DNA of 64,000 nt from Bacillota bacterium. GTDB lineage: Bacteria > Armatimonadota > HRBIN16. The notes under the pieces are model-generated. The model searched no databases. It saw only the letters and a list, made by a program, of their open reading frames with translations, and was not told the origin of the DNA. Position 1 is the stretch's first letter. Each line of letters starts with the position of its first letter. The translations under genes and the position numbers were made by a program. The stretch lies in NCBI GenBank assembly GCA_023511455.1, contig JAIMBJ010000006.1, forward strand, positions 62,001 through 126,000, written 5' to 3'. Positions 44,003 through 53,310 of the stretch are shown piece by piece.

Positions 44003-45862
44003 ATGCAAAGACCATCATGGGTTGGCGTATGCCTGTTGTTACTGACGCTTGCGACGGCGTCTGCGAAAGAGTATGACCACCCCCTCATTGCGCAAGTTTA
44101 CCGCCTGCAGGCAAACGGCGATGCCGAGGTGGAAGAAGTGCGCGTCTTCCGCTTTTCCGGTTCCTTCAGCTGGGCGAACCTGAAGCGTAGCACCCGAGGA
44201 CAGTACGGCAGCTACGGGATTGAGTACCTCGGCGTGTGGGATGCCGACACGAATCAGCCATTGCCTTATTCCCAGACATCGGAAGGCGAGTATGCGGTAC
44301 TGCGCTGGGAATATCAGGCAAGGGACACCACCAAGCGGTTCCTGCTGCGCTACCGCATTCGCGGCGCGGTGCAGAGGTATTCGGATGTGGCTCAGTTCTA
44401 CTGGAAGGCGATAGAGGACGAACATGCTCCGCTGGATGAAGTGCAAATTACAATCGTGCCTCCGGCTGCCAGCCTGAAGCTTTTCAAGGTGTTTGTGCAC
44501 AGGCGCGCCGCGCCCGGAAAACTGCATATCCACCCGGATTTCACCCGCGCCGAGATACGGCAGACAAACATACCCACCGATAGCTTTGTGGAAGTGCGGG
44601 TGATGCTTGACCCCGCTATTTTCGCCAGCGCACCCCTGCAGGCAGGCAATCGCTATGAGGGTTTTCTGGAAGAGGAACGCCGTTTCGCTGAAAGGGAACT
44701 GCGCGAAGCCAGACGGCGGGCGCAAATCACCAAAATTGTCGACGCACTGGTTGCCGTGGAGATACCTGTCGTCGTTGTGCTCGGCTTCGGATTCCTTGGC
44801 TACCTGCTGGTCACTTACAACCGCTATGGGCGCGAGCCCGAGCTGCCAGAGATAGAGTACGTGCGCGAGCCACCGCGTGACCTGCCTCCCGCCGTGGTGC
44901 CAGCTATTCTCACGCAGGGCAAGACGGTGCCGCTGGAAGTGGTCAAGGGTTTCTCTGCCACCGTGCTGGAGGCAGCGAGGCTGGGGTATCTGCGCATCGA
45001 GGAGTTCGAAAATAGGAAGTTGTTGGGACTGGTGCGTAGCATCGAGCGGCGTTACGTGCTTACTCCTGAGGGCAGCGCCTTGCTCAGGGATGGCAAAGTA
45101 GAACCACAAGGGCGGAAGGGGCGCGTGCTGGAGCCTCTGGAGCAAGAGGCACTGCGTGTACTGTTTTTACGGGCTGGTGATGGCGAGTCGGTGACAGAGA
45201 GTGAGCTGCGTCGGTGGGCGGAGAAGACCTCCGGTAGCAAAACGCAGGTGTATCGATTTGTAGAGAGGTGGGGTAAAGCGCTGCGACGATGGTTTGAGAA
45301 ACAGTATTTCAGGCTTGATGACCCGGCAAGTGAGAAAGCGAAGAAGCGCTTCTGGAAGAACCTTCTGATTATTGGAGGTATCGGCACGCTGGTAACGCTG
45401 CCGGTGAGCCTGTTCACCCTGCTGCCACTTGGAGTGGTGCTGTCTGTGATTGCGGGTGTATCCCTCTCGCGGCGAAGCCCTGAAGCCGCACAAGAGTACC
45501 AGCGCTGGGATGCCTTCAGGCGGTTCATGACCGACTTCTCCGCCATGCGCGAGGCAGGTGCAGACCTGTTGCCCTTGTGGGAGCAGTATCTTGTTTACGC
45601 GGTGTCACTGGGGGTAGCGGACAAACTCATTCACCATCTCGCGCTGGTTGCGCAGGAACATGGCTACACCCTGACCAGCCCCTCTTGGTACCAGAGCGCG
45701 TCGGCGGACAGGTTTTCTGCGGACTCGGTGGCAGGTATGACGAACTTTGTGCAAAACCTTCAGAGCCTGACCAGTGCGCTTTCTTCCAGCACCAGCAGTG
45801 GTGGCGGCTTCAGTGGCGGCGGGGGTGGCGGTGGCGGTGGAGGGAGTAGCAGTGCAGGATAA
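44003..45862 (+). CDS. DUF2207 membrane protein
   Basis: A 619-residue protein with a signal peptide (WVGVCLLLLTLATASA) and an outer beta-rich DUF2207 domain (about 20-210: VEEVRVFRFSGSFSWANLKR, YGIEYLGVWDADT). A helix follows (VEIPVVVVLGFGFLGYLLVT). The cytoplasmic domain has LPPAVVPAILTQGKTVPLEV and LEAARLGYLRIEEFE, and two more helices. The C-terminus is a Ser-rich segment with ten glycines in a row, which is usual for this family. Function is unknown. AAGGGG lies 6 bp before the ATG; the open frame to 43913 has no such site. It pairs with LemA, a common arrangement. Confidence 0.88.
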   Translation: MQRPSWVGVCLLLLTLATASAKEYDHPLIAQVYRLQANGDAEVEEVRVFRFSGSFSWANLKRSTRGQYGSYGIEYLGVWDADTNQPLPYSQTSEGEYAVLRWEYQARDTTKRFLLRYRIRGAVQRYSDVAQFYWKAIEDEHAPLDEVQITIVPPAASLKLFKVFVHRRAAPGKLHIHPDFTRAEIRQTNIPTDSFVEVRVMLDPAIFASAPLQAGNRYEGFLEEERRFAERELREARRRAQITKIVDALVAVEIPVVVVLGFGFLGYLLVTYNRYGREPELPEIEYVREPPRDLPPAVVPAILTQGKTVPLEVVKGFSATVLEAARLGYLRIEEFENRKLLGLVRSIERRYVLTPEGSALLRDGKVEPQGRKGRVLEPLEQEALRVLFLRAGDGESVTESELRRWAEKTSGSKTQVYRFVERWGKALRRWFEKQYFRLDDPASEKAKKRFWKNLLIIGGIGTLVTLPVSLFTLLPLGVVLSVIAGVSLSRRSPEAAQEYQRWDAFRRFMTDFSAMREAGADLLPLWEQYLVYAVSLGVADKLIHHLALVAQEHGYTLTSPSWYQSASADRFSADSVAGMTNFVQNLQSLTSALSSSTSSGGGFSGGGGGGGGGGSSSAG

Positions 45863-45874
45863 GGAGAGAGAACA

Positions 45875-46411
45875 ATGTGGACGATTGTCATCGTGTTGAT
45901 AGTCGCCATCTGGGCAATAGCCACCTACAACCGTTTGCTGGTCTATCGCCATCGGGTAGAGAACGCGCGAGCGCAGGTGGATGTGCAGCTGAAGAGGCGG
46001 TATGACCTGATACCCCGACTTGTCGAGACGGTACGCGGTTACGCCCAGCACGAGGAGCGTATCTTCGAGCGCATCGCGGAGCTGCGGACGCAGGCGTTGC
46101 AGTCGCTGACGCCCCAGCAACAGGAAGCTCTGGAGGAGGAGGTGCGTCACGGCATCAGCAATCTCATTGCTCTGGCTGAGTCCTATCCTGAGCTGAAGGC
46201 GAATCAGAACTTCCTGAGCCTTCAGGAGGATCTGAGCGACACTGAGGACAAAATCCGCTACGCCCGCCAGTTCTATAACGACACCGTCATGCGCTACAAC
46301 CTGTCCATCCAGCGCTTCCCGACCCTGCTCATTGCACCGCTGATGGGTTTCCGCGAGCAGCCGTTGTTCACGCTGGACCACGCGGTGCAGGAGAGGGAAG
46401 TGCCCGGATAG
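45875..46411 (+). CDS. LemA family protein
   Basis: A 178-residue protein with an N-terminal membrane helix (WTIVIVLIVAIWAIATY) and a long helical coil: NRLLVYRHRVENARAQVDVQ, LKRRYDLIPRLVETVRGYA, AESYPELKANQNFLSLQEDL, then DTEDKIRYARQFYNDTVMRYN. These are the hallmark blocks of LemA. The function of the family is not known. AAGGAGAG precedes the ATG, 12 bp after the DUF2207 gene, so the two are one operon. Confidence 0.96.
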   Translation: MWTIVIVLIVAIWAIATYNRLLVYRHRVENARAQVDVQLKRRYDLIPRLVETVRGYAQHEERIFERIAELRTQALQSLTPQQQEALEEEVRHGISNLIALAESYPELKANQNFLSLQEDLSDTEDKIRYARQFYNDTVMRYNLSIQRFPTLLIAPLMGFREQPLFTLDHAVQEREVPG

Positions 46412-46490
46412 CTGCTTTTTGATTGAGACCTAACCACGCAGACAGGCGGGAGTGTACATTTTATCTGGTGCCGCCTTTCCTCATCCTCTG

Positions 46491-46519
46491 TTGACATTAC
46501 TGGCAAAGAACACTATGAT
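46491..46519 (+). promoter_or_regulatory. Sigma-70 promoter of the beta-helix protein gene
   Basis: TTGACA (46491-46496), 17-bp spacer, TATGAT (46514-46519). The -35 is perfect and the spacing ideal, making it one of the two best sigma-70 promoters in the window. GAAAGGAGAGAGG follows shortly before the ATG at 46555. Confidence 0.8.
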
Positions 46520-46554
46520 AGTATCGCAAAACATCTGAGAAAGGAGAGAGGAAG

Positions 46555-49119
46555 ATGGCACGCTCGGTCAGCCTTTGGGGCGTCCTTTCCTGCGTACTCT
46601 TATTCCACGCGTCTGTGCTTGCCAGAACCCTGTACGTGACCACAGATGGCGATGACGCAAACAGCGGCGAGAGCTGGGCGCAGGCAAAGCGTACGGTCGG
46701 CGCGGCGGTCTCTGCGGCAGTTTCCGGCGATGAAATCTGGGTTGCCCGGGGCGTGTATCAGGAGAACCTCATCCTGGAGGGGGGCATTAAACTCCATGGT
46801 GGTTTTGTCGGCACAGAGACCACCCTGGACGAACGTCCGCCTTTCCCTCGCCCGGAGCCTGACCCCAACGAGACGGTGCTGGATGGCGGGCAGATAGACA
46901 GGGTAATCACCGTTTTGGATACCGAGACGGCGGCAGTGCTGATAGATGGTTTCACCATCCGTAACGGTTCGCAAGCGGACTATGGTGGAGGGGTGTACTG
47001 CGTATCGGCGCCGTTACATATACAAAACTGCACTGTTACCGGGTGTGTTGCCCTGATTAGAGGGGGAGGCATCTGTTTCGGAGCGGGATCGCACATCCGC
47101 AACTGCATCATCACGTATAACGAGGCGCTGGGAGGGGGTGGTCTGTGCGGTGGTGGCGAGCAAGAGATCACCCTGATTGAGGACTGTTTCATTGCCTACA
47201 ACAGGGCTGGCACCGGAGGCGGTTTTGATTTTCAGGGCGGGCGCACCGAGATGCGACGGTGCAGTTTTGAGGGCAATGTCGCCACCTATGAGGGTGGTGG
47301 AGGCATCGTGTCGATGACATGTGTGCTGCGTCTGCTAGAGTGCAGCTTCATCGAGAACGTCGCCGGCACTGACGGAGGTGCTTTAGAACACATCGGCGAG
47401 AACACCGAGATAATCAAATGTCAATTTGTCGGCAATCAGGCTGTCACCGGCGGAGCCATCATGTGTACGCGCTGGGGGCTGGCTGTCAGTGATAGCACCT
47501 TTTTGCGGAACAGTGCTTCCCGCTGGGGCGGTGCGGTACGACTGTTTTATACCGTCAGCAACCCGAGATTCCAGCGATGCGTGTTTATGTACAACACCGC
47601 TTCCTACGGTGGTGCAATCCTCGCGGACAACTACACGATGGGCTCTTTTGGAGACTGTATCATTGCCCGCAACACCGCGCGGGTAGACGGAGGAGGAGTG
47701 GCACTGTATTATCATTGCCTGACCACTTTCTTTGGCTGTACCATCGCCGATAACTATGCCTGGCGCGATGGCGGTGGGATGTTCTTGATGACGACCAGCT
47801 ACTATCAACAGGTGTCCAACTGCACGATTATCCGCAATCGGGCGTTGGGAAGCGGTGGAGGTATAGTCTTTACCGATTCTGCGTCGCCCGGCATTCAGCG
47901 CTGCGTCGTCATCAGTAATTCTGCGGTGCGCGACGGCGCAGGCATATTCTGTCGCACAGGTAGCTCTCCCAAACTGGAGGATTGCCTCATCCTCGACAAC
48001 GCGTCCGAGAACAACGGGGGAGGGGTCTACCTCATAGATGGCTCCAATGCGGTTCTTGACGGGTGTGCCGTCGCCTACAACAGCACCAAGAACTCCGGCG
48101 GCGGTATCTACGCCTACAATGCCTCGCCGGTAGTGACCAGCAGTTTAGTCTCTGGCAACACTGCCAGCTACTACGGAGGCGGACTGTACTGCGAATGGCG
48201 TGCATCTCCACAGGTGTTGAACAGCCTGATACTGGATAACACCGCGCAGCGGTACGGGGGCGGCATGTACATCTACCGCGAGTGCGTTCCTGTTGTGACG
48301 AACTGTACATTTGCATTCAACACCGCACCCAATCAGGGAGGCGGCGTCTACACGTACGGCTCGTCGCCCTCTATCGTCAACACGGTTGTGGCGTTCAATA
48401 CCTCCGGTATCTTCCGGTCGGGAGGTAGCCCAGTTCTGCGCTATAACTGCGTCTACGGCAACACCGCCTACAATTACAAGGGCATCACCGACCCTACGGG
48501 CACCAACGGCAATATCTCGGTAGACCCGCTGCTGACCGGACGTAACGGGCACCTGTTGCCCGGCTCGCCGTGCGTCGATGCGGGTGATAACGGATCTGCC
48601 AGTGGCGACTGGAAGGATGTGGACGGCGAGGCACGTATTGCGGGAGCGTCGGTAGACATAGGCGCGGATGAGTTCTTACCGCCAACGGTCAGCGGCACAC
48701 TTACGTTTGGCGATTACAGCGCACCGGTTCCGCCTGTGGTGGATATGGAAGTGCGCATGGGTGCCGCTTCTGTGATACGCGCGGTCTGGCTCGGAGCCGA
48801 TGGTTCATTCACACTGCCATCCGCGCCCACTGGCACGTTTGACCTGTCCCTCAAGCCTTCGCACTGGTTGAGACGAACGGTGGGGGTGGATACCTCGTTT
48901 GGCAGCGTGCAGGGAGTGGACATCCAGCTGGTCAACGGCGATATCGATGGGGACAATGAGGTAACCCTGCTGGACTTCGGACAGATGGTTGCCGCGTTCG
49001 GAGCCGTGCCCGGCGACGAGAACTGGAACACGAACGCCGATTTAGACGGTGATGGAGAGGTGACGCTCTTCGATCTCGGCGTGCTGGTGCGCAATTTCGG
49101 CGAGATAGGGGACGAGTAG
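46555..49119 (+). CDS. Secreted right-handed beta-helix protein with C-terminal dockerin-like repeats
   Basis: An 854-residue exported protein. The signal peptide (LWGVLSCVLLFHASVLA) is followed by RTLYVTTDGDDANSGESWAQ, the usual start of this group. Residues 90-690 consist of many beta-helix rungs with the recurring pattern N-x-A-x-x-x-G-G-G-(I/V/M), for example ENNGGGVYL and NTASYYGGGLYCE. The end of the helix has SVDPLLTGRNGHLLPGSPCV followed by DAGDNGSASGDW (choice-of-anchor Q type). The last 60 residues hold two calcium-loop repeats, DIDGDNEVTLLDFGQMVAAF and DLDGDGEVTLFDLGVLVRNF, as in type I dockerins. It may bind or cleave polysaccharide. It is the only gene of its transcript. Confidence 0.9.
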   Translation: MARSVSLWGVLSCVLLFHASVLARTLYVTTDGDDANSGESWAQAKRTVGAAVSAAVSGDEIWVARGVYQENLILEGGIKLHGGFVGTETTLDERPPFPRPEPDPNETVLDGGQIDRVITVLDTETAAVLIDGFTIRNGSQADYGGGVYCVSAPLHIQNCTVTGCVALIRGGGICFGAGSHIRNCIITYNEALGGGGLCGGGEQEITLIEDCFIAYNRAGTGGGFDFQGGRTEMRRCSFEGNVATYEGGGGIVSMTCVLRLLECSFIENVAGTDGGALEHIGENTEIIKCQFVGNQAVTGGAIMCTRWGLAVSDSTFLRNSASRWGGAVRLFYTVSNPRFQRCVFMYNTASYGGAILADNYTMGSFGDCIIARNTARVDGGGVALYYHCLTTFFGCTIADNYAWRDGGGMFLMTTSYYQQVSNCTIIRNRALGSGGGIVFTDSASPGIQRCVVISNSAVRDGAGIFCRTGSSPKLEDCLILDNASENNGGGVYLIDGSNAVLDGCAVAYNSTKNSGGGIYAYNASPVVTSSLVSGNTASYYGGGLYCEWRASPQVLNSLILDNTAQRYGGGMYIYRECVPVVTNCTFAFNTAPNQGGGVYTYGSSPSIVNTVVAFNTSGIFRSGGSPVLRYNCVYGNTAYNYKGITDPTGTNGNISVDPLLTGRNGHLLPGSPCVDAGDNGSASGDWKDVDGEARIAGASVDIGADEFLPPTVSGTLTFGDYSAPVPPVVDMEVRMGAASVIRAVWLGADGSFTLPSAPTGTFDLSLKPSHWLRRTVGVDTSFGSVQGVDIQLVNGDIDGDNEVTLLDFGQMVAAFGAVPGDENWNTNADLDGDGEVTLFDLGVLVRNFGEIGDE

Positions 49120-49120
49120 T

Positions 49121-49942
49121 TTATGCAGTCCTGCCGAGAGCACGCAGCAGGTTTCTCAGGCTGACGGCGGCGATGGTTTCCGCACCGTCCGAATAATCGA
49201 ACACCTCCACCGACACGTAACCTTTGTAGCCGACCTCCTGCAGTGTTTGCAGGATAGGCGCGATGTCCACATCACCCATGCCGGGCCCTTTCAGATTGGG
49301 GTCGTTGGCATGGAAGTGCGCGAACCAGCCTGCGGAGTCACGGATAATCTGTGGGATGGGCGTGCCTTCGGAGCTCATCGCTTTGATGTCGAGAATGATG
49401 CGGGCGGCAGGGCTATCCAGCGACCGTGCGAATCGAACGGCGTCTTCCGCACGGTTGAGGAAGTTGGTCTCTGCGGGAGAAAGCGGTTCGATGCACCACG
49501 TGACACCGCGCTCCTCCGCCGCCTTCACCGCAGGGCGCAGGGTCTCCTGTGCCCAGTCCCACGCCTGTTCGTGCGAGACGCCCGGTAGCACACTGCGCTG
49601 TTTAGGCGAGCCTAGCACCAGCACCTTGCCGCCGATGTCGGCGCAGAAGTGTGCCAGCGCGACCAGGTATTGTGCAGTGCGGCGGCGAACTTCCGCATCA
49701 GGAGTGGTGAGATGCAGTCCCTCCGGCTTGACCAGCAGCCAGTGCAGTCCGGCAATCTCCACGCCTGCCTCGCGTGCCTGCTGGCGGATAGCGCGGCGCT
49801 CATCAGGAGTGATTTGCTCCACATTGTCCGCGAGCGTGAAGGGGGCGATTTCCACCGCGTGATAGCCCAGTCCCGCGCAGTAACGCATCACGCGCGGCAG
49901 ATCCCATCCCTGGAACAGCTCATTACAAATGGCAAAGCGCAT
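49121..49942 (-). CDS. Sugar phosphate isomerase/epimerase-like TIM-barrel protein
   Basis: A 273-residue protein of the AP endonuclease 2/xylose-isomerase-like superfamily. It starts MRFAICNELFQGWDLPRVMR and has LGYHAVEIAPF, VEIAGLHWLLVKP, GGKVLVLGSPKQR, WCIEPLSPAETNFLNRAED (metal-binding Glu), ARIILDIKAM, HFHANDPNLKGPGMGDVD and YVSVEVFDYSDG. The metal-binding Glu, Asp, His and Glu set is visible. Substrate is unknown. It is divergent from the GH116 gene, and its stop is 1 bp from that of the beta-helix gene. Confidence 0.9.
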   Translation of the reverse strand: MRFAICNELFQGWDLPRVMRYCAGLGYHAVEIAPFTLADNVEQITPDERRAIRQQAREAGVEIAGLHWLLVKPEGLHLTTPDAEVRRRTAQYLVALAHFCADIGGKVLVLGSPKQRSVLPGVSHEQAWDWAQETLRPAVKAAEERGVTWCIEPLSPAETNFLNRAEDAVRFARSLDSPAARIILDIKAMSSEGTPIPQIIRDSAGWFAHFHANDPNLKGPGMGDVDIAPILQTLQEVGYKGYVSVEVFDYSDGAETIAAVSLRNLLRALGRTA

Positions 49943-49986
49943 CCATGACCTCCCCGACGGATGTCGCGTCCATTGTACCGAAAACG

Positions 49987-50032
49987 CGATGGCTCGTCAA
50001 GCGAGAAGCAGGAAATCGTGAAGGAGCCATCG
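49987..50032. promoter_or_regulatory. Nine-base inverted repeat between divergent genes
   Basis: CGATGGCTC (49987-49995) and GAGCCATCG (50024-50032) are perfect inverted copies 28 bp apart, in the 152-bp gap between the isomerase-like gene and the GH116 gene. It could be an operator for a dimeric regulator or a long-range RNA stem upstream of the GH116 start. No clear promoter boxes were found in this gap. Confidence 0.4.
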
Positions 50033-50094
50033 TAGCACGTTTCATAAACAGGCTTGTGGAGCGTTGTCATCACTTCGTTGTGCAGGAGAGACGC

Positions 50095-52674
50095 ATGAAA
50101 GCCAAAAACCCGCAAATCCCGTACACGCTGGCTGAACTATTGGCGCAGGGTAAACCCCGTCTCTATCGGGGAAGGCAGCTGGACCAGATTGCCTTTCCAT
50201 TGGGTGGTATCGGCACCGGCACCATCTCGCTGGGCGGGTGGGGGCAGCTGCGCGACTTCGAAATCTTCAACCGCCCGCACAAAGGTTTGATGTTTGATTA
50301 TACCTTCTTTACCTTGCATGCAAGCACCGCCGACGGTTATTCGGTCACGCGCGTGGTGCAGGGTCCAGTCGGTGGAGACAACTTCGCCGGCGACGGCAGC
50401 GGTGGCTTGAATCGAACAAACGGCGGTGGTTTGCCACACTTTCGCACGGCGGTGTTCGAAGGGGCGTTCCCATTTGCACGGCTCCATCTGGAAGACCCCA
50501 AAGTGCCCCTGCGCGTGAAGCTGGAGGCATGGAACCCCTTTATCCCGCTGAACCCCGACGACTCCGGCTTGCCCATCGCCATTTTCGACTTTACGCTGTA
50601 CAACCCCACTGACGCAATGGTAGAGACGGTGCTGTACGCCAATCTGGAGAACAAGCTGGGTTATCCCGACACTGGTGGCGGGGTAATCGAACCGTATCAC
50701 AGCGACGGGCTGCGCGGCTTGAAGATGTCCACACGCAAACATCCCCCAGAATCGCCTCGCTACGGCACGCTGGCGCTGGTAACCCCATACGACCGGGTAA
50801 AAGTGCAGACCCACTGGCTGCGCGCGGGGTGGTTTGACACGCTGGACGACTTCTGGCGGCAGGCGAGCAGGGGAGACCTGCGTGAGAACACCGAACCTGC
50901 CAGCCGTGAGCAGGGAACGGACGTGGGCACAATCGCCCTGCAAGCGACGGTTCCGCCCTGCGGAGAGGTACGCTTATCCGTCTGGATTGTCTGGCACATG
51001 CCCAACTTCGAGATGTACTGGTCGCCCGCCGAGCCAAAGCCTATTTGGAAGAACTATTATGCCACCCTGTATCCCGATGCGATTGCCGTCGCGGAATATG
51101 TCGCCCAGAACATCACCCGACTGGAGAAGGATACCCGCGTCTTCACCGATGCACTCTGGTCGTCCACTCTGCCCGAGCCCGTGCTGGATGCAGTGAGCTC
51201 GCAAATCTCCATCCTGAAAACGACGACCTGCCTGCGCCTGCCTGACGGTACGTTCTATGGGTTTGAGGGATGCAATCCCCAGCATGGCTGCTGCGAGGGA
51301 ACCTGCACGCACGTATGGAACTACGCGCAGGCGCTGGCATATCTGTTCCCGTCGCTAGAGCGCAGTATCCGCGAAAAGGACTACGCGATTAACCTGCACG
51401 CGGACGGCCACATGACCTTCCGAATGCCCCTGCCGTTGGGCACTATCCCCGAACCCACGTTCCACGCCGCGGCGGATGGGCAAATGGGCGGCATCCTGAA
51501 GATGTACCGCGACTGGCAGGTCTGTGGTAATGACGAATGGCTGCGCGCCTTGTGGCCCAGTGTCAAACGCGCGCTAGAGTACGCGTGGGTCCAGTGGGAC
51601 AGGGACAAGGACGGCGTCATGGAGGGAGTTCAGCACAACACCTACGATATCGAGTTTCACGGTCCCAACACCATGATGGGCAGTTTTTATCTGGGCGCGC
51701 TGCGGGCGGCTGAAGAGATGGCGCGCTATCTGGGAGAACAAGACAAAGCGGAAGAGTACCGCAGGGTCTACGAGAGCGGTCGGGCGTGGATGGATGAGCA
51801 TCTGTTCAACGGCGAGTTCTACATCCACGAGGTGCGCCCCGCCTCGCCCGAGATGTCCACTGACCTACAAGACCCCAACGCCCCTCGATACCAGCTGGGC
51901 AAAGGATGTCTCTCAGACCAGCTCATCGGGCAGTGGTATGCGCGCATGTTGAGGCTGGGCGACCTGTTTGCATCCGAGCATGTGCGCAGGGCGTTGCAGT
52001 CGGTCTTCCGCTATAACTGGAAAAGCGACCTCTCGGAGCACGCCAACCCGCAGCGTATCTACGCTCTGAACGACGAAGCGGGATTGCTGCTCGCAACGTG
52101 GCCGCATGGTGGCAGACCGTTGTTCCCGTTCCCGTACTCGGATGAGGTATGGACGGGCATCGAGTATCAGGTCGCCAGCCATCTTATCTACGAAGGCTTC
52201 GTCGAGGAAGGGCTGGCTATCGTGAAGGGGGTGCGCGACCGCTACAACGGCGAACGGCGCAACCCGTGGAACGAGTTCGAATGCGGCAACCACTATGCCC
52301 GCGCCATGGCGTCGTACGCGCTGTTGCTGGCTCTATCCGACTTCTTCTACTCCGCGCCGAGAGGATTACTGCGTTTTGCGCCGCGCATATACCCGGAAGA
52401 TTTCGCCTGCTTCTTCTCGGTCGATTCGGGGTGGGGTGTAGTGAGACAAACCTTCGGTGCAGGCTATAAGCGGGCAGAGGTGCAGGTTCACAGGGGCAGC
52501 GTGACGCTGCGCGAGGTGCAGCTCGGCTTCGCGGTGCAACAGCCGCACGTGCATGTGGTGGGTAAAGCCGTACAGGCGACCACCACCCCGCTTGCGGAAG
52601 GAGGTACACGGGTCACCTTTGCAGAGCTGGTGACAGTGCGGCAGGGCGAGACGTTGGTGATCGAAGGGGCGTAG
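50095..52674 (+). CDS. GH116 family beta-glycosidase (GBA2-like)
   Basis: An 859-residue protein. The N-terminal beta domain starts with IAFPLGGIGTGTISLGGWGQ followed by LRDFEIFNRP, the hallmark of GH116 (bile-acid glucosidase/GBA2 relatives). The alpha/alpha barrel has WNYAQALAYLFPSLE, the block around MEGVQHNTYDIEFHGPN with the probable nucleophile Glu, LNDEAGLLLATWPHGGRP, and WTGIEYQVASHLI. Known members split beta-glucosides or beta-xylosides. No signal peptide is seen, so it acts in the cytoplasm or leaks out. The ATG at 50095 has AGGAG 7 bp upstream; the open frame to 49945 has none. Confidence 0.93.
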   Translation: MKAKNPQIPYTLAELLAQGKPRLYRGRQLDQIAFPLGGIGTGTISLGGWGQLRDFEIFNRPHKGLMFDYTFFTLHASTADGYSVTRVVQGPVGGDNFAGDGSGGLNRTNGGGLPHFRTAVFEGAFPFARLHLEDPKVPLRVKLEAWNPFIPLNPDDSGLPIAIFDFTLYNPTDAMVETVLYANLENKLGYPDTGGGVIEPYHSDGLRGLKMSTRKHPPESPRYGTLALVTPYDRVKVQTHWLRAGWFDTLDDFWRQASRGDLRENTEPASREQGTDVGTIALQATVPPCGEVRLSVWIVWHMPNFEMYWSPAEPKPIWKNYYATLYPDAIAVAEYVAQNITRLEKDTRVFTDALWSSTLPEPVLDAVSSQISILKTTTCLRLPDGTFYGFEGCNPQHGCCEGTCTHVWNYAQALAYLFPSLERSIREKDYAINLHADGHMTFRMPLPLGTIPEPTFHAAADGQMGGILKMYRDWQVCGNDEWLRALWPSVKRALEYAWVQWDRDKDGVMEGVQHNTYDIEFHGPNTMMGSFYLGALRAAEEMARYLGEQDKAEEYRRVYESGRAWMDEHLFNGEFYIHEVRPASPEMSTDLQDPNAPRYQLGKGCLSDQLIGQWYARMLRLGDLFASEHVRRALQSVFRYNWKSDLSEHANPQRIYALNDEAGLLLATWPHGGRPLFPFPYSDEVWTGIEYQVASHLIYEGFVEEGLAIVKGVRDRYNGERRNPWNEFECGNHYARAMASYALLLALSDFFYSAPRGLLRFAPRIYPEDFACFFSVDSGWGVVRQTFGAGYKRAEVQVHRGSVTLREVQLGFAVQQPHVHVVGKAVQATTTPLAEGGTRVTFAELVTVRQGETLVIEGA

Positions 52675-52677
52675 AAT

Positions 52678-53034
52678 CTACTCCTCCACCGGTGAGAAGT
52701 AGATAACGGTGACAATCTCCTCCATCGCGAGGGGGCGATCGTAGATGCGCTCCAGCAAGTCGCGCACGTCCTCGGCGGTGCGAAACTCGGGGTTCTCACG
52801 GCTGATGTCGCGTGGGGTGAGCTCCGCCAGCGGTTTGACCTCCACGCGGTCGATGATGGCGGTGAACAGCTTGTGCCTGCGGGCGAAGCGGTTGCCGACG
52901 GTAACCCATACCAGCTGCCCCGCGCGATACTTGTCGGTTTTGTCGCCCAGACGAATGGTGACCGTCTTGCGATGGCTGCGCAACAGGTTCTCGTAAATAT
53001 CGGGATAAAAGTTCAGTGCAAACATTGCGCTCAC
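52678..53034 (-). CDS. ASCH/PUA-like domain protein
   Basis: A 118-residue soluble protein. The pattern LNFYPDIYENLLRSHRKTVT, then IRLGDKTDKYRAGQLVWVTV and FTAIIDRVEVKPLAELT, is that of ASCH-type domains, which share a fold with RNA-binding PUA domains. The role in bacteria is mostly unknown. The GTG at 53034 has AGAGGG 5 bp upstream. It follows the small gene at 53044 by 9 bp and converges with the GH116 gene 3 bp away. Confidence 0.7.
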   Translation of the reverse strand: MSAMFALNFYPDIYENLLRSHRKTVTIRLGDKTDKYRAGQLVWVTVGNRFARRHKLFTAIIDRVEVKPLAELTPRDISRENPEFRTAEDVRDLLERIYDRPLAMEEIVTVIYFSPVEE

Positions 53035-53043
53035 AGTTTCCCT

Positions 53044-53304
53044 CTAATCCTCACCGATTTGTTGTTGCAAGGCGTCGGCAGACAGTGTAAAGCGGATAGA
53101 ATCTTCGACGAATTGTGTAATCAGTTCCTCTTCGTACAGCACGCGCACCTGCTCGCGCGTCTGTTCAATCTGCTCGGGCGGCGTGGAGGGGTCTTCCTCC
53201 ATCCGGCGCAGCTTTGCCTCCAGTGCGTGTCGCAGCTCGCGCAGTGTGGAGGCTCGGGGCTTACCGTCCAGAAACTCTTCGATGACCCGCTCCACGTCGT
53301 CCAT
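53044..53304 (-). CDS. Small hypothetical protein, helical
   Basis: An 86-residue acidic protein with no recognised family. It is predicted to be helical, with charged heptads in LRELRHALEAKLRRMEEDPS and PEQIEQTREQVRVLYEEELI. No signal peptide or membrane segment. It lies 6 bp after metK and 9 bp before the ASCH gene on the same strand, so it is probably co-transcribed with both. I cannot suggest a function. Confidence 0.65.
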   Translation of the reverse strand: MDDVERVIEEFLDGKPRASTLRELRHALEAKLRRMEEDPSTPPEQIEQTREQVRVLYEEELITQFVEDSIRFTLSADALQQQIGED

Positions 53305-53310
53305 ATCTCG

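Noticed and set aside
45790-45862. Glycine run at the end of the DUF2207 protein taken as a frameshift or assembly artefact
   Set aside because: Ser/Gly-rich tails are usual for this family, and the LemA gene follows normally.
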